Shown here: positions 17,010 to 26,177 of the stretch, piece by piece
Position numbering within the stretch: position 1 is the stretch's first letter
Layout of the letters: every line of letters starts with the position of its first letter
Made by a program: the position numbers and the translations under genes
Assembly (NCBI GenBank): GCA_002424045.1
Contig: DIPH01000002.1
Location: 10,025-74,024 of the forward strand
Direction of reading: 5' to 3'
Source of the DNA: Firmicutes bacterium UBA5493
GTDB taxonomy: Bacteria; Bacillota; Limnochordia; Darwinibacteriales; Darwinibacteriaceae
DNA length: 64,000 nt
The notes under the pieces: model-generated
Told to the model about the DNA's origin: nothing
The model's input: the letters and a program-made list of their open reading frames with translations, nothing else
Databases searched by the model: none

Positions 17010-19523
17010 TTGACCAACCCTGTTGTAAAAGCAGCAAGTTATTGTCTGTTCCATGCACCAGATATGGTGCTCACCCATGGAACTACGTTAACCATGGAGC
17101 GGGCTAAAAACCCTGACTCTCCTTTATTTGAACAAGTGCAGAAGGGCTTGCGCCCCTTTGAAGGTGTTGTAGCCTATCCCCCGAACCAGGTCTATATTGG
17201 AAACATCGATCCAGACGAATTAGCTCAAATTCCTCAGCCGTGGTATGAGAACCTGGCTGAGCCAAAGAGGCAAGGCAAGCTTGGCGAAATCTTCCCCATG
17301 GATGAATTCATAGCGATGATGAAAATCGTTGACGCCTTTGAATTGGTACTCATAGAGGATAATTTTGCCAAAGCAGTAATAGAGCGACTCCAGAGCCATC
17401 CCCTCTTTACGGATGAAGATTTTGCAATCCTAGCAAAAACGCAGGCTATAGACGAGATCAATGGGCTTCTGGACAAAAAAACCGCTGTGCCCCTGGAGTT
17501 CGAAGGCAAAGTAGTTGGGTGTGTTAAAAGAGCCCATGAATATGACGTTAACCTCAGCGCTGATATCATGTTTGAGAATTTAGCAGCCAAAGCAGGTGGA
17601 GTGCTCAGCCTTAGACATCTCTTGTGGAATAATGACATTGATCCCGCCACCGTTGACTATATTATTGAAACCTCCGAAGAAGCTGCTGGAGATATGAACC
17701 AGCGGGGTGGGGGCAACTTTGCCAAGTCCATTGGCGAAAAATGCGGTTGCATCAATGCCACCGGTTCTGACACCCGCTCCTTCTGTGCTGGCCCCGCCCA
17801 TAGTGTTATCAATGCCACTGGTTTGGTAAAGTCTGGCATTTATAAGAACGTAGTAGTTGTGGCAGGTGGAGCAACAGCCAAGCTCGGTATGAACTCTAGA
17901 GACCATGTCAAAAAGGAAGTGCCTGTCCTGGAAGACTGCATGGGTGGCTTTGCCCTTCTGATCGGCGCCGATGATGGAGTCAACCCCATTATTCGTACCG
18001 ATGCCATCGGACGGCACAGAGTGGGCACAGGATCCTCGCCACAAGCAGTTACAACCGCCCTAGTTACCGATCCTTTGCAAGCTGCCGGACTTAGCATTAC
18101 TGATGTTGATAAGTTCAGCGTAGAAATGCAAAACCCTGAGATCACAGTTCCTGCTGGAGCTGGCGATGTACCTCTAGCTAACTACAAGATGATTGCGGCC
18201 CTAGGCGTAAAACAAGGTTCCCTTGAGCGGACGGAAATCAACAGTTTTGTAGAGGAACATGGACTAAAGGGCTGGGCTCCCACCCAGGGACACATTCCCT
18301 CAGGAGTACCTTTCGTAGGCTTTGCCCGTGAAGGTCTTTTAAACGGCACGTTGAAACGGGTTATGATTGTGGGTAAAGGTAGTCTTTTCTTGGCCCGTTT
18401 AACCAACCTCTTTGATGGTGTTTCTTTCATCATGGAACCCAATAGTGGGAAGGGATCATCCACCACTGTAACAGCGGAAAAGATGGTCACCGTAGGTGTT
18501 ACCCTACTCGGTAGCGAACACGGTGTGGAAGAAGTTGTGCGCGGTGCCGAGCTGGCCCAGCGCAAACACAGGAATATTAAGGTTGTAGCTATCGGACCAA
18601 AAGGTAGCACATCCCTGCCTGTGGTCGAAGCCAACACCGAAGAAGAGCAGCGTTCCGCCATGGAAAACCTCCTAAGAACTGGCGAGATTGACGCCTGCGT
18701 CACCATGCATTACAACTTCCCACTAGGCGTAACAACCATCGGTCGGGTTATGGCCCCAGCCACTGGACGTGAAATGCTCATTGCATCCACAACTGGAATG
18801 TCTGCTGGCAACCGCACCGAAGCCATGCACAAAAATGCCATTTTGGGCGTTGCAGTAGCGAAGGGCTTAGGCATCGAAGATCCGGAAGTAGGAATTCTGA
18901 ATGTGGATGGCGCCCTCACAACGGAACGTTCATTGCGCGATCTCGAAAAAGAAGGCTATGCCATCAACTGGGCGGCCTCAGGGCGTGCAGACGGCCAAGC
19001 AGTGATGCGCGGTAATGACGCCTTGACTGGCGCCTGTGATGTTCTTGTCACGGACTCCCTGACAGGAAACATCCTCGTCAAAATGCTCTCCGCCCTCAAT
19101 ACCGGTGGAAGCATTGAGAGCGTAGGCTATGGTTATGGTCCAGGCGTAGGTGAAGGCTACAAGCAAATCGTCAATATCGTCTCCAGAGCTTCTGGTGCAC
19201 CCGTTATTGCAGGTGCAGTAGAGTTCGCGGCAGATATGGCGAACGCCAAGTTGCCTGAGCTGGTAGAGGCAGAGCTAACGAAGGCCAAGTTGATCAAAGC
19301 CGAAGCCGCAGACGGGGTACAAAAGCCCCCAGCAAAGCCTGTGGACCAAGAGATTACAGGGATTGACGTTTTAGAAATTGAAGATGCAACTGAAGCCCTC
19401 TGGAAAGAGAACATCTATGCCGAAGCAGGCATGGGTTGCACAGGACCAGTGGTTATGGTAGCCCCTGAAGATTTGGAGGTTGCCATGGCAAAGCTCAAAG
19501 AGCTAGGATTCCTTGGCGAATAA
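17010..19523 (+). CDS. grdCD: glycine reductase complex component C, GrdC-GrdD fusion
   Basis: One uninterrupted frame covers both subunits of protein C, which converts the GrdA-bound intermediate to acetyl-phosphate. Residues 1 to about 478 are GrdC, a KAS III/thiolase-like fold (HAPDMVLTHGTT, PNQVYIGN, TRSFCAGPAHSV, ending in VSFIMEP). From about residue 490 to 837 is GrdD, a PlsX-like phosphotransacylase (GVTLLGSEHG, GYGYGPGVGEGYKQIVNIVSRASGAPVI, ending near AEAGMGCTGPVV with the conserved cysteine). In described organisms these are separate genes. The linker is only about 12-15 residues and the GrdD N-terminus looks shortened. The TTG at 17010 is preferred: GGAGG lies 8 bases upstream and MTNPVVKAASY matches GrdC. 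A GTG at 16995 would overlap the ribosome site. Confidence 0.93.
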   Translation: MTNPVVKAASYCLFHAPDMVLTHGTTLTMERAKNPDSPLFEQVQKGLRPFEGVVAYPPNQVYIGNIDPDELAQIPQPWYENLAEPKRQGKLGEIFPMDEFIAMMKIVDAFELVLIEDNFAKAVIERLQSHPLFTDEDFAILAKTQAIDEINGLLDKKTAVPLEFEGKVVGCVKRAHEYDVNLSADIMFENLAAKAGGVLSLRHLLWNNDIDPATVDYIIETSEEAAGDMNQRGGGNFAKSIGEKCGCINATGSDTRSFCAGPAHSVINATGLVKSGIYKNVVVVAGGATAKLGMNSRDHVKKEVPVLEDCMGGFALLIGADDGVNPIIRTDAIGRHRVGTGSSPQAVTTALVTDPLQAAGLSITDVDKFSVEMQNPEITVPAGAGDVPLANYKMIAALGVKQGSLERTEINSFVEEHGLKGWAPTQGHIPSGVPFVGFAREGLLNGTLKRVMIVGKGSLFLARLTNLFDGVSFIMEPNSGKGSSTTVTAEKMVTVGVTLLGSEHGVEEVVRGAELAQRKHRNIKVVAIGPKGSTSLPVVEANTEEEQRSAMENLLRTGEIDACVTMHYNFPLGVTTIGRVMAPATGREMLIASTTGMSAGNRTEAMHKNAILGVAVAKGLGIEDPEVGILNVDGALTTERSLRDLEKEGYAINWAASGRADGQAVMRGNDALTGACDVLVTDSLTGNILVKMLSALNTGGSIESVGYGYGPGVGEGYKQIVNIVSRASGAPVIAGAVEFAADMANAKLPELVEAELTKAKLIKAEAADGVQKPPAKPVDQEITGIDVLEIEDATEALWKENIYAEAGMGCTGPVVMVAPEDLEVAMAKLKELGFLGE

Positions 19524-19535
19524 CTACAACGTATG

Positions 19536-19564
19536 GAGGAACGTGCCTGGCCGGCACGTTCCTC
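19536..19564 (+). terminator. terminator of the glycine reductase operon
   Basis: A perfect 12-bp stem (GAGGAACGTGCC / GGCACGTTCCTC) with a 5-base loop, 13 bases after the grdCD stop. The T tract is weak (GCTCTTC). Confidence 0.75.
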
Positions 19565-19598
19565 GCTCTTCAGTGTAGTCGTTCGCCTTCTTTCCCCT

Positions 19599-20417
19599 TC
19601 ACTTGTCCAAGTTCACTGTCACAGTACTAAAATTCGACCGAATCACCACAGGATGCACACCCTCACCCCACTGCCCACGGGCCCCGACTCGATTCTCCCC
19701 AATGTCAACCTTAAACCCTGCATTGTGCTTCAGTGAGCCGTTTGTGACCTCAATATCGAAGTCATAGCCCCCGTCAATGGCGGCAAGCCCAATGGTGCTT
19801 GTTGAAAAGGAGTCATGCAGAGTAATGGGTCCCGCGATTTGGCGCAGATCTACGACACCAAAACGATTTTGGATCGTCGCCGTTCCTTCCAAACCCCAAA
19901 CGTCCACATCGGAAAAACTTGCCTCCAAGTTCAAGAATCCCACGAAACTTTTAATTTTGACTTGCCCAAAATGCTGTTCAACGCTTACCTCCATACCAGC
20001 CGGAACTTCCACCACGAAACTTACCTCAGCTTCCTGCAGGCTTTGGCCTTCACTCTTTCCTCCAGTTAGCTCGTAGCCAAGCTCGGATTCAGAAATACTC
20101 TCTCTTACGTCGAGGCGATCTAGAACATCTTGGCTATCAGCGCCAATGGTGGAAATGACCCTAATCTCGTCATCGTCTGTAGATCTGAGATGAATCACAC
20201 CTTGTTGCCCCTTGATCGCAAGGGTAGTAAACTCATCCTGTGACTGGATGAACGTCTGTTTCTTCTCAAATGCGGCATCACTGAAGTTAGGACCAATATT
20301 AAAATGGATCGAGGGTTGTCCAGTGGAACTCTGGTCTCCTCCAAAATAGCGGACGTCTACAACAAAGAGTAGTGTTAACAGCGCAAGAACAGCCAGCGTC
20401 ATTCTACGAATTTTCAT
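19599..20417 (-). CDS. membrane-anchored DUF4097-like beta-helix protein
   Basis: 272 residues with an N-terminal membrane anchor (about residues 5-22) and a repetitive beta-rich body whose strands recur (VKIKSF, LNLEASFSDVDVWGL, ATIQNRFGVVDL, ITLHDSFSTSTIGL). That pattern is seen in DUF4097/adhesin-like proteins often found next to GntR-controlled ABC exporters. The body is probably outside the membrane. It is the last gene of the operon with the GntR regulator, ATPase and permease, 12 bases after the permease. The molecular function is unknown; a cell-envelope stress role is inferred from context. Confidence 0.7.
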   Translation of the reverse strand: MKIRRMTLAVLALLTLLFVVDVRYFGGDQSSTGQPSIHFNIGPNFSDAAFEKKQTFIQSQDEFTTLAIKGQQGVIHLRSTDDDEIRVISTIGADSQDVLDRLDVRESISESELGYELTGGKSEGQSLQEAEVSFVVEVPAGMEVSVEQHFGQVKIKSFVGFLNLEASFSDVDVWGLEGTATIQNRFGVVDLRQIAGPITLHDSFSTSTIGLAAIDGGYDFDIEVTNGSLKHNAGFKVDIGENRVGARGQWGEGVHPVVIRSNFSTVTVNLDK

Positions 20418-20429
20418 TGTTTTCCCCTC

Positions 20430-21194
20430 CTATCCATTGACTTCCACATAATGTTCAAAGAGGTAGCTTGTTAAGACAAGTATGGCAAGAATCCCAAGCC
20501 AAGTGCCCATTTCAGGGGCAAGATTCCACTCGGCCACTATCCCCTGCCTTAGCTCATCGAGGCGGAAGAGCTTATGCAATGGAAGTTTTGGCATCCAGCG
20601 GAAGAGAGGTTCAAGAAGTACACCAAGCTTTTCCACTAACCAACCGCTCAAAATCAATGTCCAAATAGCCACTAAGCCCTGTACGCGACCTACCATCTTG
20701 CTTATTACAAAAGCCAATTGCACAAAAATGACCACCGAGGCGAGCAGAGCAAGGCCAATTAGATACAACAAGAGGCCATTTCGTAGCGCCCAGACGACAC
20801 TCGGCAAAATCTCCATGGCTTCCTGCACCAATGGAGCGAAAAACAGCAGTGTACCAATTGCAGTCACCCCCAAGAGGACTGTATACTCTATCCAGATCGC
20901 AAGCAGTTTGGCTAACATCACTTGCCAACCAGGCACCGGCAGGACCAAGAGGGTGTAGACTGTATCTTCACGCCACTCCGTTCGCAAGGTTTGAAAACTC
21001 TGCCACAGCAACCACAAAGGTAAAAACACAAGGGGCATGACAATAGAGGCAAACGCTGCTTCAATCGGCCAACCACCCGTTGATATTTTAAAGCGTGTGA
21101 AGAACATGAGAATTAAAGTAATCCCGGAGAGAAAGCCCATGGGTAAAAGGCTCGCCTGCAAGTCTTTTCGCAACAACCTGAGAAAACGCTTCAT
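20430..21194 (-). CDS. ABC-2 type transporter permease
   Basis: 254 residues with about six hydrophobic segments and a basic N-terminus (MKRFLRLLRKDL). It is the membrane partner of the ATPase upstream, with which it shares a TAATG stop/start overlap at 21192-21196, so translation is coupled. The substrate is unknown. In the YtrA/YtrB-type systems known from Bacillus, such exporters respond to cell-wall antibiotics, and that would be the default expectation. Confidence 0.8.
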   Translation of the reverse strand: MKRFLRLLRKDLQASLLPMGFLSGITLILMFFTRFKISTGGWPIEAAFASIVMPLVFLPLWLLWQSFQTLRTEWREDTVYTLLVLPVPGWQVMLAKLLAIWIEYTVLLGVTAIGTLLFFAPLVQEAMEILPSVVWALRNGLLLYLIGLALLASVVIFVQLAFVISKMVGRVQGLVAIWTLILSGWLVEKLGVLLEPLFRWMPKLPLHKLFRLDELRQGIVAEWNLAPEMGTWLGILAILVLTSYLFEHYVEVNG

Positions 21195-21901
21195 TAGGCA
21201 AAAACCTCCTTAAACAAGTCATTGATGGATTTTCCATACTGATGGCGTAAGTCTTCTGCATAACCTTGAAGATTGATGGTACCTTCATCTAGAAAGACCA
21301 CCGCGTCGAAAAGCTGCTCTGTATCCCCTACCGCGTGGGTAGAAATGATCATGGTCTGTTCTTCACTCTTGAATTGACGCACAATTCCCTCCACAATCCG
21401 ATCCCTGGAGGCTGGATCAATCCCACTAAAGGGCTCATCGAGCAAGAGCAGTGGCGCTTTACGAGCCAAGGCCAAAATGAGTTTCAAACGAGCCCGCATA
21501 CCCTTAGAGAGGGAGCTCACTTTCTTGGATGGATCTAGCCCCATAAACGCTAAGAGTCCAGGTACCCGCTCTTCTTCCCAGTCATCGTAGAAGGTGGAGG
21601 TAAAGTCTATTGCTTGCCTAATCGTCATCCAACGATAAAGGTTTTCCACTTCGGGAACGAAAGCTATTTGAGCCTTCGTGTGACGAGAACGACTATGTCC
21701 AAAGATCTCAATGTCTCCTCCATCGGGATTTACCAAACCTACGATACACTTCAATAGCGTTGATTTACCGCTTCCATTGGGTCCCAAGAGACCCCAGATT
21801 TCACCTTGGGGCATAGTCAAATCAATACCCTTCAGCGCTTCCACTTTAGGATACTTCTTTCTCAGATTCCTAACGACTAATACTTGGTTGGTTGTGGTCA
21901 C
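21194..21901 (-). CDS. ABC transporter ATPase, YtrB type
   Basis: 235 residues. Walker A GPNGSGKST, signature SLSKGMRAR, Walker B LLLLDEPFSGID and the switch histidine in ISTHAVGD are all intact. It energises the adjacent permease. It starts in an ATGA overlap with the GntR regulator's stop, so the four genes form one tightly coupled operon. Confidence 0.92.
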   Translation of the reverse strand: MTTTNQVLVVRNLRKKYPKVEALKGIDLTMPQGEIWGLLGPNGSGKSTLLKCIVGLVNPDGGDIEIFGHSRSRHTKAQIAFVPEVENLYRWMTIRQAIDFTSTFYDDWEEERVPGLLAFMGLDPSKKVSSLSKGMRARLKLILALARKAPLLLLDEPFSGIDPASRDRIVEGIVRQFKSEEQTMIISTHAVGDTEQLFDAVVFLDEGTINLQGYAEDLRHQYGKSINDLFKEVFA

Positions 21902-22290
21902 TTGTTATTCACCTCTTCCTTGCTGTCAATCTCCGAAAATCGAGTCTTCACAACGTCTAGTGTAGCTTCTTCGCTCAGTCCAAGTGCTTGTACAGCCCGG
22001 ACAAACTCATCCACAAGATTCGTCAGCATTTCCTTCCTCGTCTCCTCCACAACTCCTTGATTCTGGCAAACAAACGTGCCTTGTCCCCGCAGGGTTTCCA
22101 CAAGACCCAAAATTTCCATTTCACGATACGCCCTTTGAACGGTATTGGCATTAACTTTGACCTGGGCCGCCAAATCCCGCTGGGAAGGGACTTTGTCTCC
22201 CGGCTGTAATTGGCCAGTGACAATTTGGCGTTTAAATTCCTCTATGATCTGCAAATATATGGGTGTAGATGTACTGAAATCAATCTTCAA
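21898..22290 (-). CDS. GntR-family regulator, YtrA subfamily
   Basis: 130 residues from TTG 22290. It has an N-terminal winged helix (PIYLQIIEEFKRQI, GDKVPSQRDLAAQVKVNANTVQRAYREME, RGQGTFV) and a short C-terminal helical dimerisation region instead of a large ligand domain, which defines the YtrA type. It most likely represses its own operon; palindromes just upstream of its start are candidate operators. The ligand or signal is unknown. Confidence 0.9.
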   Translation of the reverse strand: MKIDFSTSTPIYLQIIEEFKRQIVTGQLQPGDKVPSQRDLAAQVKVNANTVQRAYREMEILGLVETLRGQGTFVCQNQGVVEETRKEMLTNLVDEFVRAVQALGLSEEATLDVVKTRFSEIDSKEEVNNK

Positions 22291-22309
22291 ATTCCTGCCA
22301 CCCCTTTCT

Positions 22310-22338
22310 ACTAGTGCACTAGTTATCTAGTACACTAG
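22310..22338 (-). promoter_or_regulatory. tandem palindromic operators of the GntR operon
   Basis: ACTAGTGCACTAGT (22310-22323) is a perfect 14-bp palindrome. CTAGTACACTAG (22327-22338) repeats the same CTAGT/ACTAG half-sites. They lie 20-48 bases upstream of the GntR start, where a repressor would block transcription. Confidence 0.65.
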
Positions 22339-22432
22339 TATCATAAACTCTCCGTTGAAATTTGTCAACTGCTTTTTCAAAGCTTGTATTTTAAGGAGTT
22401 TTCCGCACAGACTAACTTTGGGGGGTTAGCCT

Positions 22433-22777
22433 ATGTTTAATCAGTCACACTTCCTCGGAAAATACGCCATGATCACAGTGGTATCACTGCTAACACTTAC
22501 CCTATTTGACAGTAATCCCTGGTGGAAAGTGCTCTTTTTTGCCATCCCAGCGACCTTGCTGAATCTGTATTTAACTGGCCTGGCCCTGCAACAAGCATGG
22601 TCACAGGTGATGACTGCCCCCCTCCAAGGAGTTGTTGCAGCTTTCTTGGCTTACTTAGTTAGTTTAGCCACGGTCTTTCGAGCCACATTTGGCACCTTAG
22701 TGGGCTTTGCTCTGCTTTTGAGCGTAGTAGAATATCTTTTGGCTGGATTTTTCCCACAAAAACACCATGAGGAATGA
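22433..22777 (+). CDS. small four-helix membrane protein, possibly DUF2512 (YndM-like)
   Basis: 114 residues, nearly all hydrophobic, with four predicted membrane segments (about residues 10-26, 32-50, 60-80, 85-105) and a short HHEE tail. A G-rich ribosome site precedes ATG 22433. Its layout resembles DUF2512 integral membrane proteins, but the match is by general pattern only. It is monocistronic, divergent from the GntR operon and followed by its own terminator, whose stem starts inside the coding sequence. The function is unknown. Confidence 0.6.
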   Translation: MFNQSHFLGKYAMITVVSLLTLTLFDSNPWWKVLFFAIPATLLNLYLTGLALQQAWSQVMTAPLQGVVAAFLAYLVSLATVFRATFGTLVGFALLLSVVEYLLAGFFPQKHHEE

Positions 22778-22790
22778 CCCCATGGTGTTT
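22760..22790 (+). terminator. terminator overlapping the end of the small membrane protein gene
   Basis: A 10-bp stem AAACACCATG / CATGGTGTTT with the loop spanning the stop codon. Confidence 0.7.
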
Positions 22791-22853
22791 CGCAAATCAG
22801 CATGGTATAATAACTTAATGTGACTTACAAATACGACACTAAGGTGAGTGCTT

Positions 22854-24254
22854 GTGAAAAAGGCAACCAGGACAGAGCTTATTCTAAAGGGAAACATTTA
22901 TAAGGTACTCATTACGCTTTCTACACCAATCATCATCAATAGTCTTATTCAGACATTATATAATCTGGTCGATGGAATCTGGGTCAGCAAAATATCTTCG
23001 GTGCATTTTGCCGCCACTGCCTTTGTCTGGCCAGTGAACTTTCTTTTTATCTCCATAGGAATGGGCCTATCCATTGCAGGCACTTCCCTTTTGTCGCAAC
23101 TCGTTGGTAATAACGACCTCGAAAGAGCCAAAGACTATACCGCACAGTTGATGATCATAACGATCCTGAGCTCCTTTGTCTTTACCGCCCTGGGATACTT
23201 GCTCAGTCCCTTCGTGATTCGGTTAATGGGCGCAACCGGTGAACTGGCGGACTTCGGTAACGTTTATTTGCGAATCACCTTCTTAGATCTACCCTTCTTG
23301 TTTGTGTTCTTTAACATCAACTCCATCATGCATGCCCAGGGCGACACTATCACGCCCATGATTTTGAGTGGAGTCTCTGCCATCATTAACGTTGTTTTGG
23401 ATCCCATCTTCATTTTCACCTTTAATTGGGGAATCGCCGGAGCGGCCTGGGCTACCCTAGTCTCTAGGGCTCTTCTGGCGGGCGTAGGCTTCATGATGCT
23501 ATTTGGCAAGAGAAACAAGATCATACCAAGCTTCAGGGGGTTTCGGTTCAATAGGAGAATTATCAGAGAAATCATTGCTGTGGGCTTACCTTCAACCATC
23601 GGACAGTCGGGCTCATCCTTAGGTTTTATTGTACTAAACAGCTTCATTGGTTCTTACGGCACAGCCACCCTCGCAGCCTACGCCATGGTTAACCGTATAA
23701 CATCTCTAGTTATGCAACCAGCCATGGGCATAGGGCATGCCTTAACGACAGTAGTTGGTCAGAATGTAGGGGCTCGTCAAATGGACCGCGTGAAGGAGTC
23801 GTTTTATAAGGCACTCGTGCTTACCATTCTGATCGGAGTTGTGGGAGCGGGAATCCTCGTTATCTTTGACGACCCGATCATTAACTTCTTTATGCAATCT
23901 CGGGATGATCTCTCGGTCATCGAGCTATCCCTCACTTATCTTTTCTACATCTCTTTATCCATGCCACTGATGGGCATATTCAGTGTCTTCACTGGGCTCT
24001 ATCAGGGCACAGGGAACACCAAGTATTCCATGAGTATGGAAATCGGCCGCTTGTGGTTTGTTAGACTGCCCATGATCCTGTTTTTCAAGCATTTGACGAC
24101 TTGGGGCTCTACCGGTATCTGGTTTTCTATGAGCTTTAGTAATCTCATTGTCTGCCTCTACGGTTACTGGATCTTTGTAAGAAAAGGATGGCAAAGGAGC
24201 GTTCTGGACCTACAAGATCAGACACCAGAGAAGACCCTTAATATCGCTAACTAA
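22854..24254 (+). CDS. MATE family efflux transporter
   Basis: 466 residues from GTG 22854, 5-6 bases after AAGGTGAG; a GTG at 22848 would add two residues. It has twelve hydrophobic segments in two homologous halves and MATE motifs such as PIIINSLIQTLYNLVDGIWVS near the N-terminus and GQNVGARQMDRVKES in the second half. Such proteins export organic cations or drugs using Na+ or H+. A TATAAT at 22810 lies suitably upstream. It stands alone between convergent and divergent neighbours. The substrate cannot be predicted. Confidence 0.9.
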   Translation: MKKATRTELILKGNIYKVLITLSTPIIINSLIQTLYNLVDGIWVSKISSVHFAATAFVWPVNFLFISIGMGLSIAGTSLLSQLVGNNDLERAKDYTAQLMIITILSSFVFTALGYLLSPFVIRLMGATGELADFGNVYLRITFLDLPFLFVFFNINSIMHAQGDTITPMILSGVSAIINVVLDPIFIFTFNWGIAGAAWATLVSRALLAGVGFMMLFGKRNKIIPSFRGFRFNRRIIREIIAVGLPSTIGQSGSSLGFIVLNSFIGSYGTATLAAYAMVNRITSLVMQPAMGIGHALTTVVGQNVGARQMDRVKESFYKALVLTILIGVVGAGILVIFDDPIINFFMQSRDDLSVIELSLTYLFYISLSMPLMGIFSVFTGLYQGTGNTKYSMSMEIGRLWFVRLPMILFFKHLTTWGSTGIWFSMSFSNLIVCLYGYWIFVRKGWQRSVLDLQDQTPEKTLNIAN

Positions 24255-24433
24255 GACATGTATCAGACTCAAGAAATGCCCGGGGTGATAGATCCCTGGG
24301 TATTGACCTACCAGCCAAGCGTTCTTCCAGTCTGGTCTCTTCTGCGAAACGTCAGAGAATACCATGCATCGGAATCAGTCCCCGAAATTTTCCAGACATC
24401 GCCTTCTTAGGATAGGCACTTTCGGCCACCTAA

Positions 24434-25213
24434 TTAGTAATGTCCTAACGTTCCTTGAACCATGGCCTTGCGTTCACAGAGCTTATAGACTCCATAGCCT
24501 AATCCTAAGTGCCCTATTCCTATGAAAAGCATGGCTGTCACATTCCCTAGCCCTAATTGCGTTATGTGCTGTCCACCAACCATAACTTGCGCGATCAGAT
24601 TGGAGCCATAACTACAAGGCAGAAAACGTATCCACATCACGCGTCCTGCGGGGGCTGCCACCAAGGCAATCAACAAAAACTGCACCATTTGGGTATAACT
24701 ATCAATCCTCTTGAGGACCAAAGTGATACCACCAATGGCGAAGCCTATGCCTACACTGCCAAGCAAGGTACCAACCACGAGAGGAAAAAGAGAGAAGAGA
24801 TCCACATTCACGGTGACTCCAGTTGTCACAAGCGCGGCCATGAGCAAAACCGCTACCAGCATTAAGTTAATAAAAAATGCAGCCACGACCTTGGCACCCA
24901 TGACCCAGCCAATACCATGAACTGACATATATAGCTGCTCCAAGGTTCCCTCCTTGGCTTCGTTACGCAAGGCGTAGGACACATCCTGATAGGTTGAAAG
25001 CATAAAGAACCAAAGCACATAGCCTACTACCAAGCCTTCGACGGTATCGCCTTCCACACCGGTTAAAGTCCTGAGCCCCTGAAATCCCCCTAGAAGGAGC
25101 AGAAAAACCACATATAGAGTGATCATGCCGCCAAGACTATTGAGCAGATAACGCCTATAGATGATGAACTCCTTTTTGAAAAAGGCTTGGATTAAAAGAA
25201 GCTTCTTAGGCAC
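24434..25213 (-). CDS. ABC-2 type transporter permease
   Basis: 259 residues from GTG 25213, which has GGAGG 8 bases upstream; an in-frame ATG at 25285 lies deep within the ATPase gene and is unlikely. There are about six membrane segments. RNEAKEGTLEQLYMS is the cytoplasmic loop typical of ABC-2 exporters. It overlaps the stop of the ATPase gene by 8 bases and is its membrane partner. The substrate is unknown. Confidence 0.82.
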   Translation of the reverse strand: MPKKLLLIQAFFKKEFIIYRRYLLNSLGGMITLYVVFLLLLGGFQGLRTLTGVEGDTVEGLVVGYVLWFFMLSTYQDVSYALRNEAKEGTLEQLYMSVHGIGWVMGAKVVAAFFINLMLVAVLLMAALVTTGVTVNVDLFSLFPLVVGTLLGSVGIGFAIGGITLVLKRIDSYTQMVQFLLIALVAAPAGRVMWIRFLPCSYGSNLIAQVMVGGQHITQLGLGNVTAMLFIGIGHLGLGYGVYKLCERKAMVQGTLGHY

Positions 25214-26165
25214 CTTGGGTTCCTCCTTCCACAATTTCCAAGAATACTCGTTCAAAGTTGTTTTGTTCTTGGTCAATGGATTCAATGAGCGAGTTATTGG
25301 ACCCTAGAATCCCGATGACCCCGTAGAGCACTTGAGACTCTTCTAAGCGGACACTTATGGAGGTACGCTCCGGGGACTCCTCTTTAATGATCACCTGCTC
25401 CATGTCTAGGAGGGACGCTCTTTGGCATGGAGTTAACACACCTTGAATCGTAATTTTGTAGACCCTCACTCTAAATAGATCCAGGAGATCATGTACGCTA
25501 TCATCAGCCACAATTCTGCCTTCATTTACAATGATCACTCGCTGGCAGGTGTCTTGTACTACATTCATGTCGTGGGTCGTAAGAATTACAGTTCGTCCTT
25601 GATCATGCACAATTTCTTTCAATAGCTGGCGTATCTCATAGGAGGCCTGCACATCAAGGCCCAAGGTTGGTTCGTCCAGTAAGACCACCCTAGATTGGGA
25701 GATCAATGCCACGGCAATAGCCAATTTCTGCTGCATACCCCGGGACAGTTTGCGGGCTTCCACGTTAGCTTTCTCCGTGAGGTTGAAGAGTTCTAGATAG
25801 TGATCGATGTCCCCACGGACATGAGCTGGATTCAGACCCTTGAGGGCCGCAAAAAACTCCAAGTTTTCACGGGCTGTGAGCCGCCAGTAGATATTACGAT
25901 TGCCCTCGAGCACAGCACTGACTTTAGACAGTGCCGCAATTCGCCGCTGGGTAAGATCCTTACCATCAATTACGATCTGACCAGAATTCGGCCTAATTAA
26001 ACCACAGAGCATCTTCACGGTGGTGGTTTTTCCTGCCCCATTTGGACCCAAAAGACCCAACAACTCTCCTGCGGCAACGCTAAAACTTATGTCGTCTACA
26101 GCTTTAATCGGGGGTTTGCCTTTACGACTTGGATAGGTTTTTACCAATGACTCGACTCGGATCAT
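25206..26165 (-). CDS. ABC transporter ATPase (drug/lipid exporter type)
   Basis: 319 residues. Walker A GPNGAGKTT, signature LSRGMQQ, Walker B VVLLDEPTLGLD and TTHDM are intact, followed by an extra C-terminal domain of about 90 residues typical of the CcmA/DrrA-like exporters. It is followed directly by the permease. It starts 12 bases after the end of the yjbQ gene, with which it may be co-transcribed. Confidence 0.92.
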   Translation of the reverse strand: MIRVESLVKTYPSRKGKPPIKAVDDISFSVAAGELLGLLGPNGAGKTTTVKMLCGLIRPNSGQIVIDGKDLTQRRIAALSKVSAVLEGNRNIYWRLTARENLEFFAALKGLNPAHVRGDIDHYLELFNLTEKANVEARKLSRGMQQKLAIAVALISQSRVVLLDEPTLGLDVQASYEIRQLLKEIVHDQGRTVILTTHDMNVVQDTCQRVIIVNEGRIVADDSVHDLLDLFRVRVYKITIQGVLTPCQRASLLDMEQVIIKEESPERTSISVRLEESQVLYGVIGILGSNNSLIESIDQEQNNFERVFLEIVEGGTQGA

Positions 26166-26177
26166 AGCCCGCCTCCC

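Noticed and set aside
24278..24306. Terminator after the MATE transporter (ATGCCCGGGG / CCCTGGGTAT).
   Set aside because: The stem needs several G-T pairs and no T run follows, so it is too weak to list as a feature.
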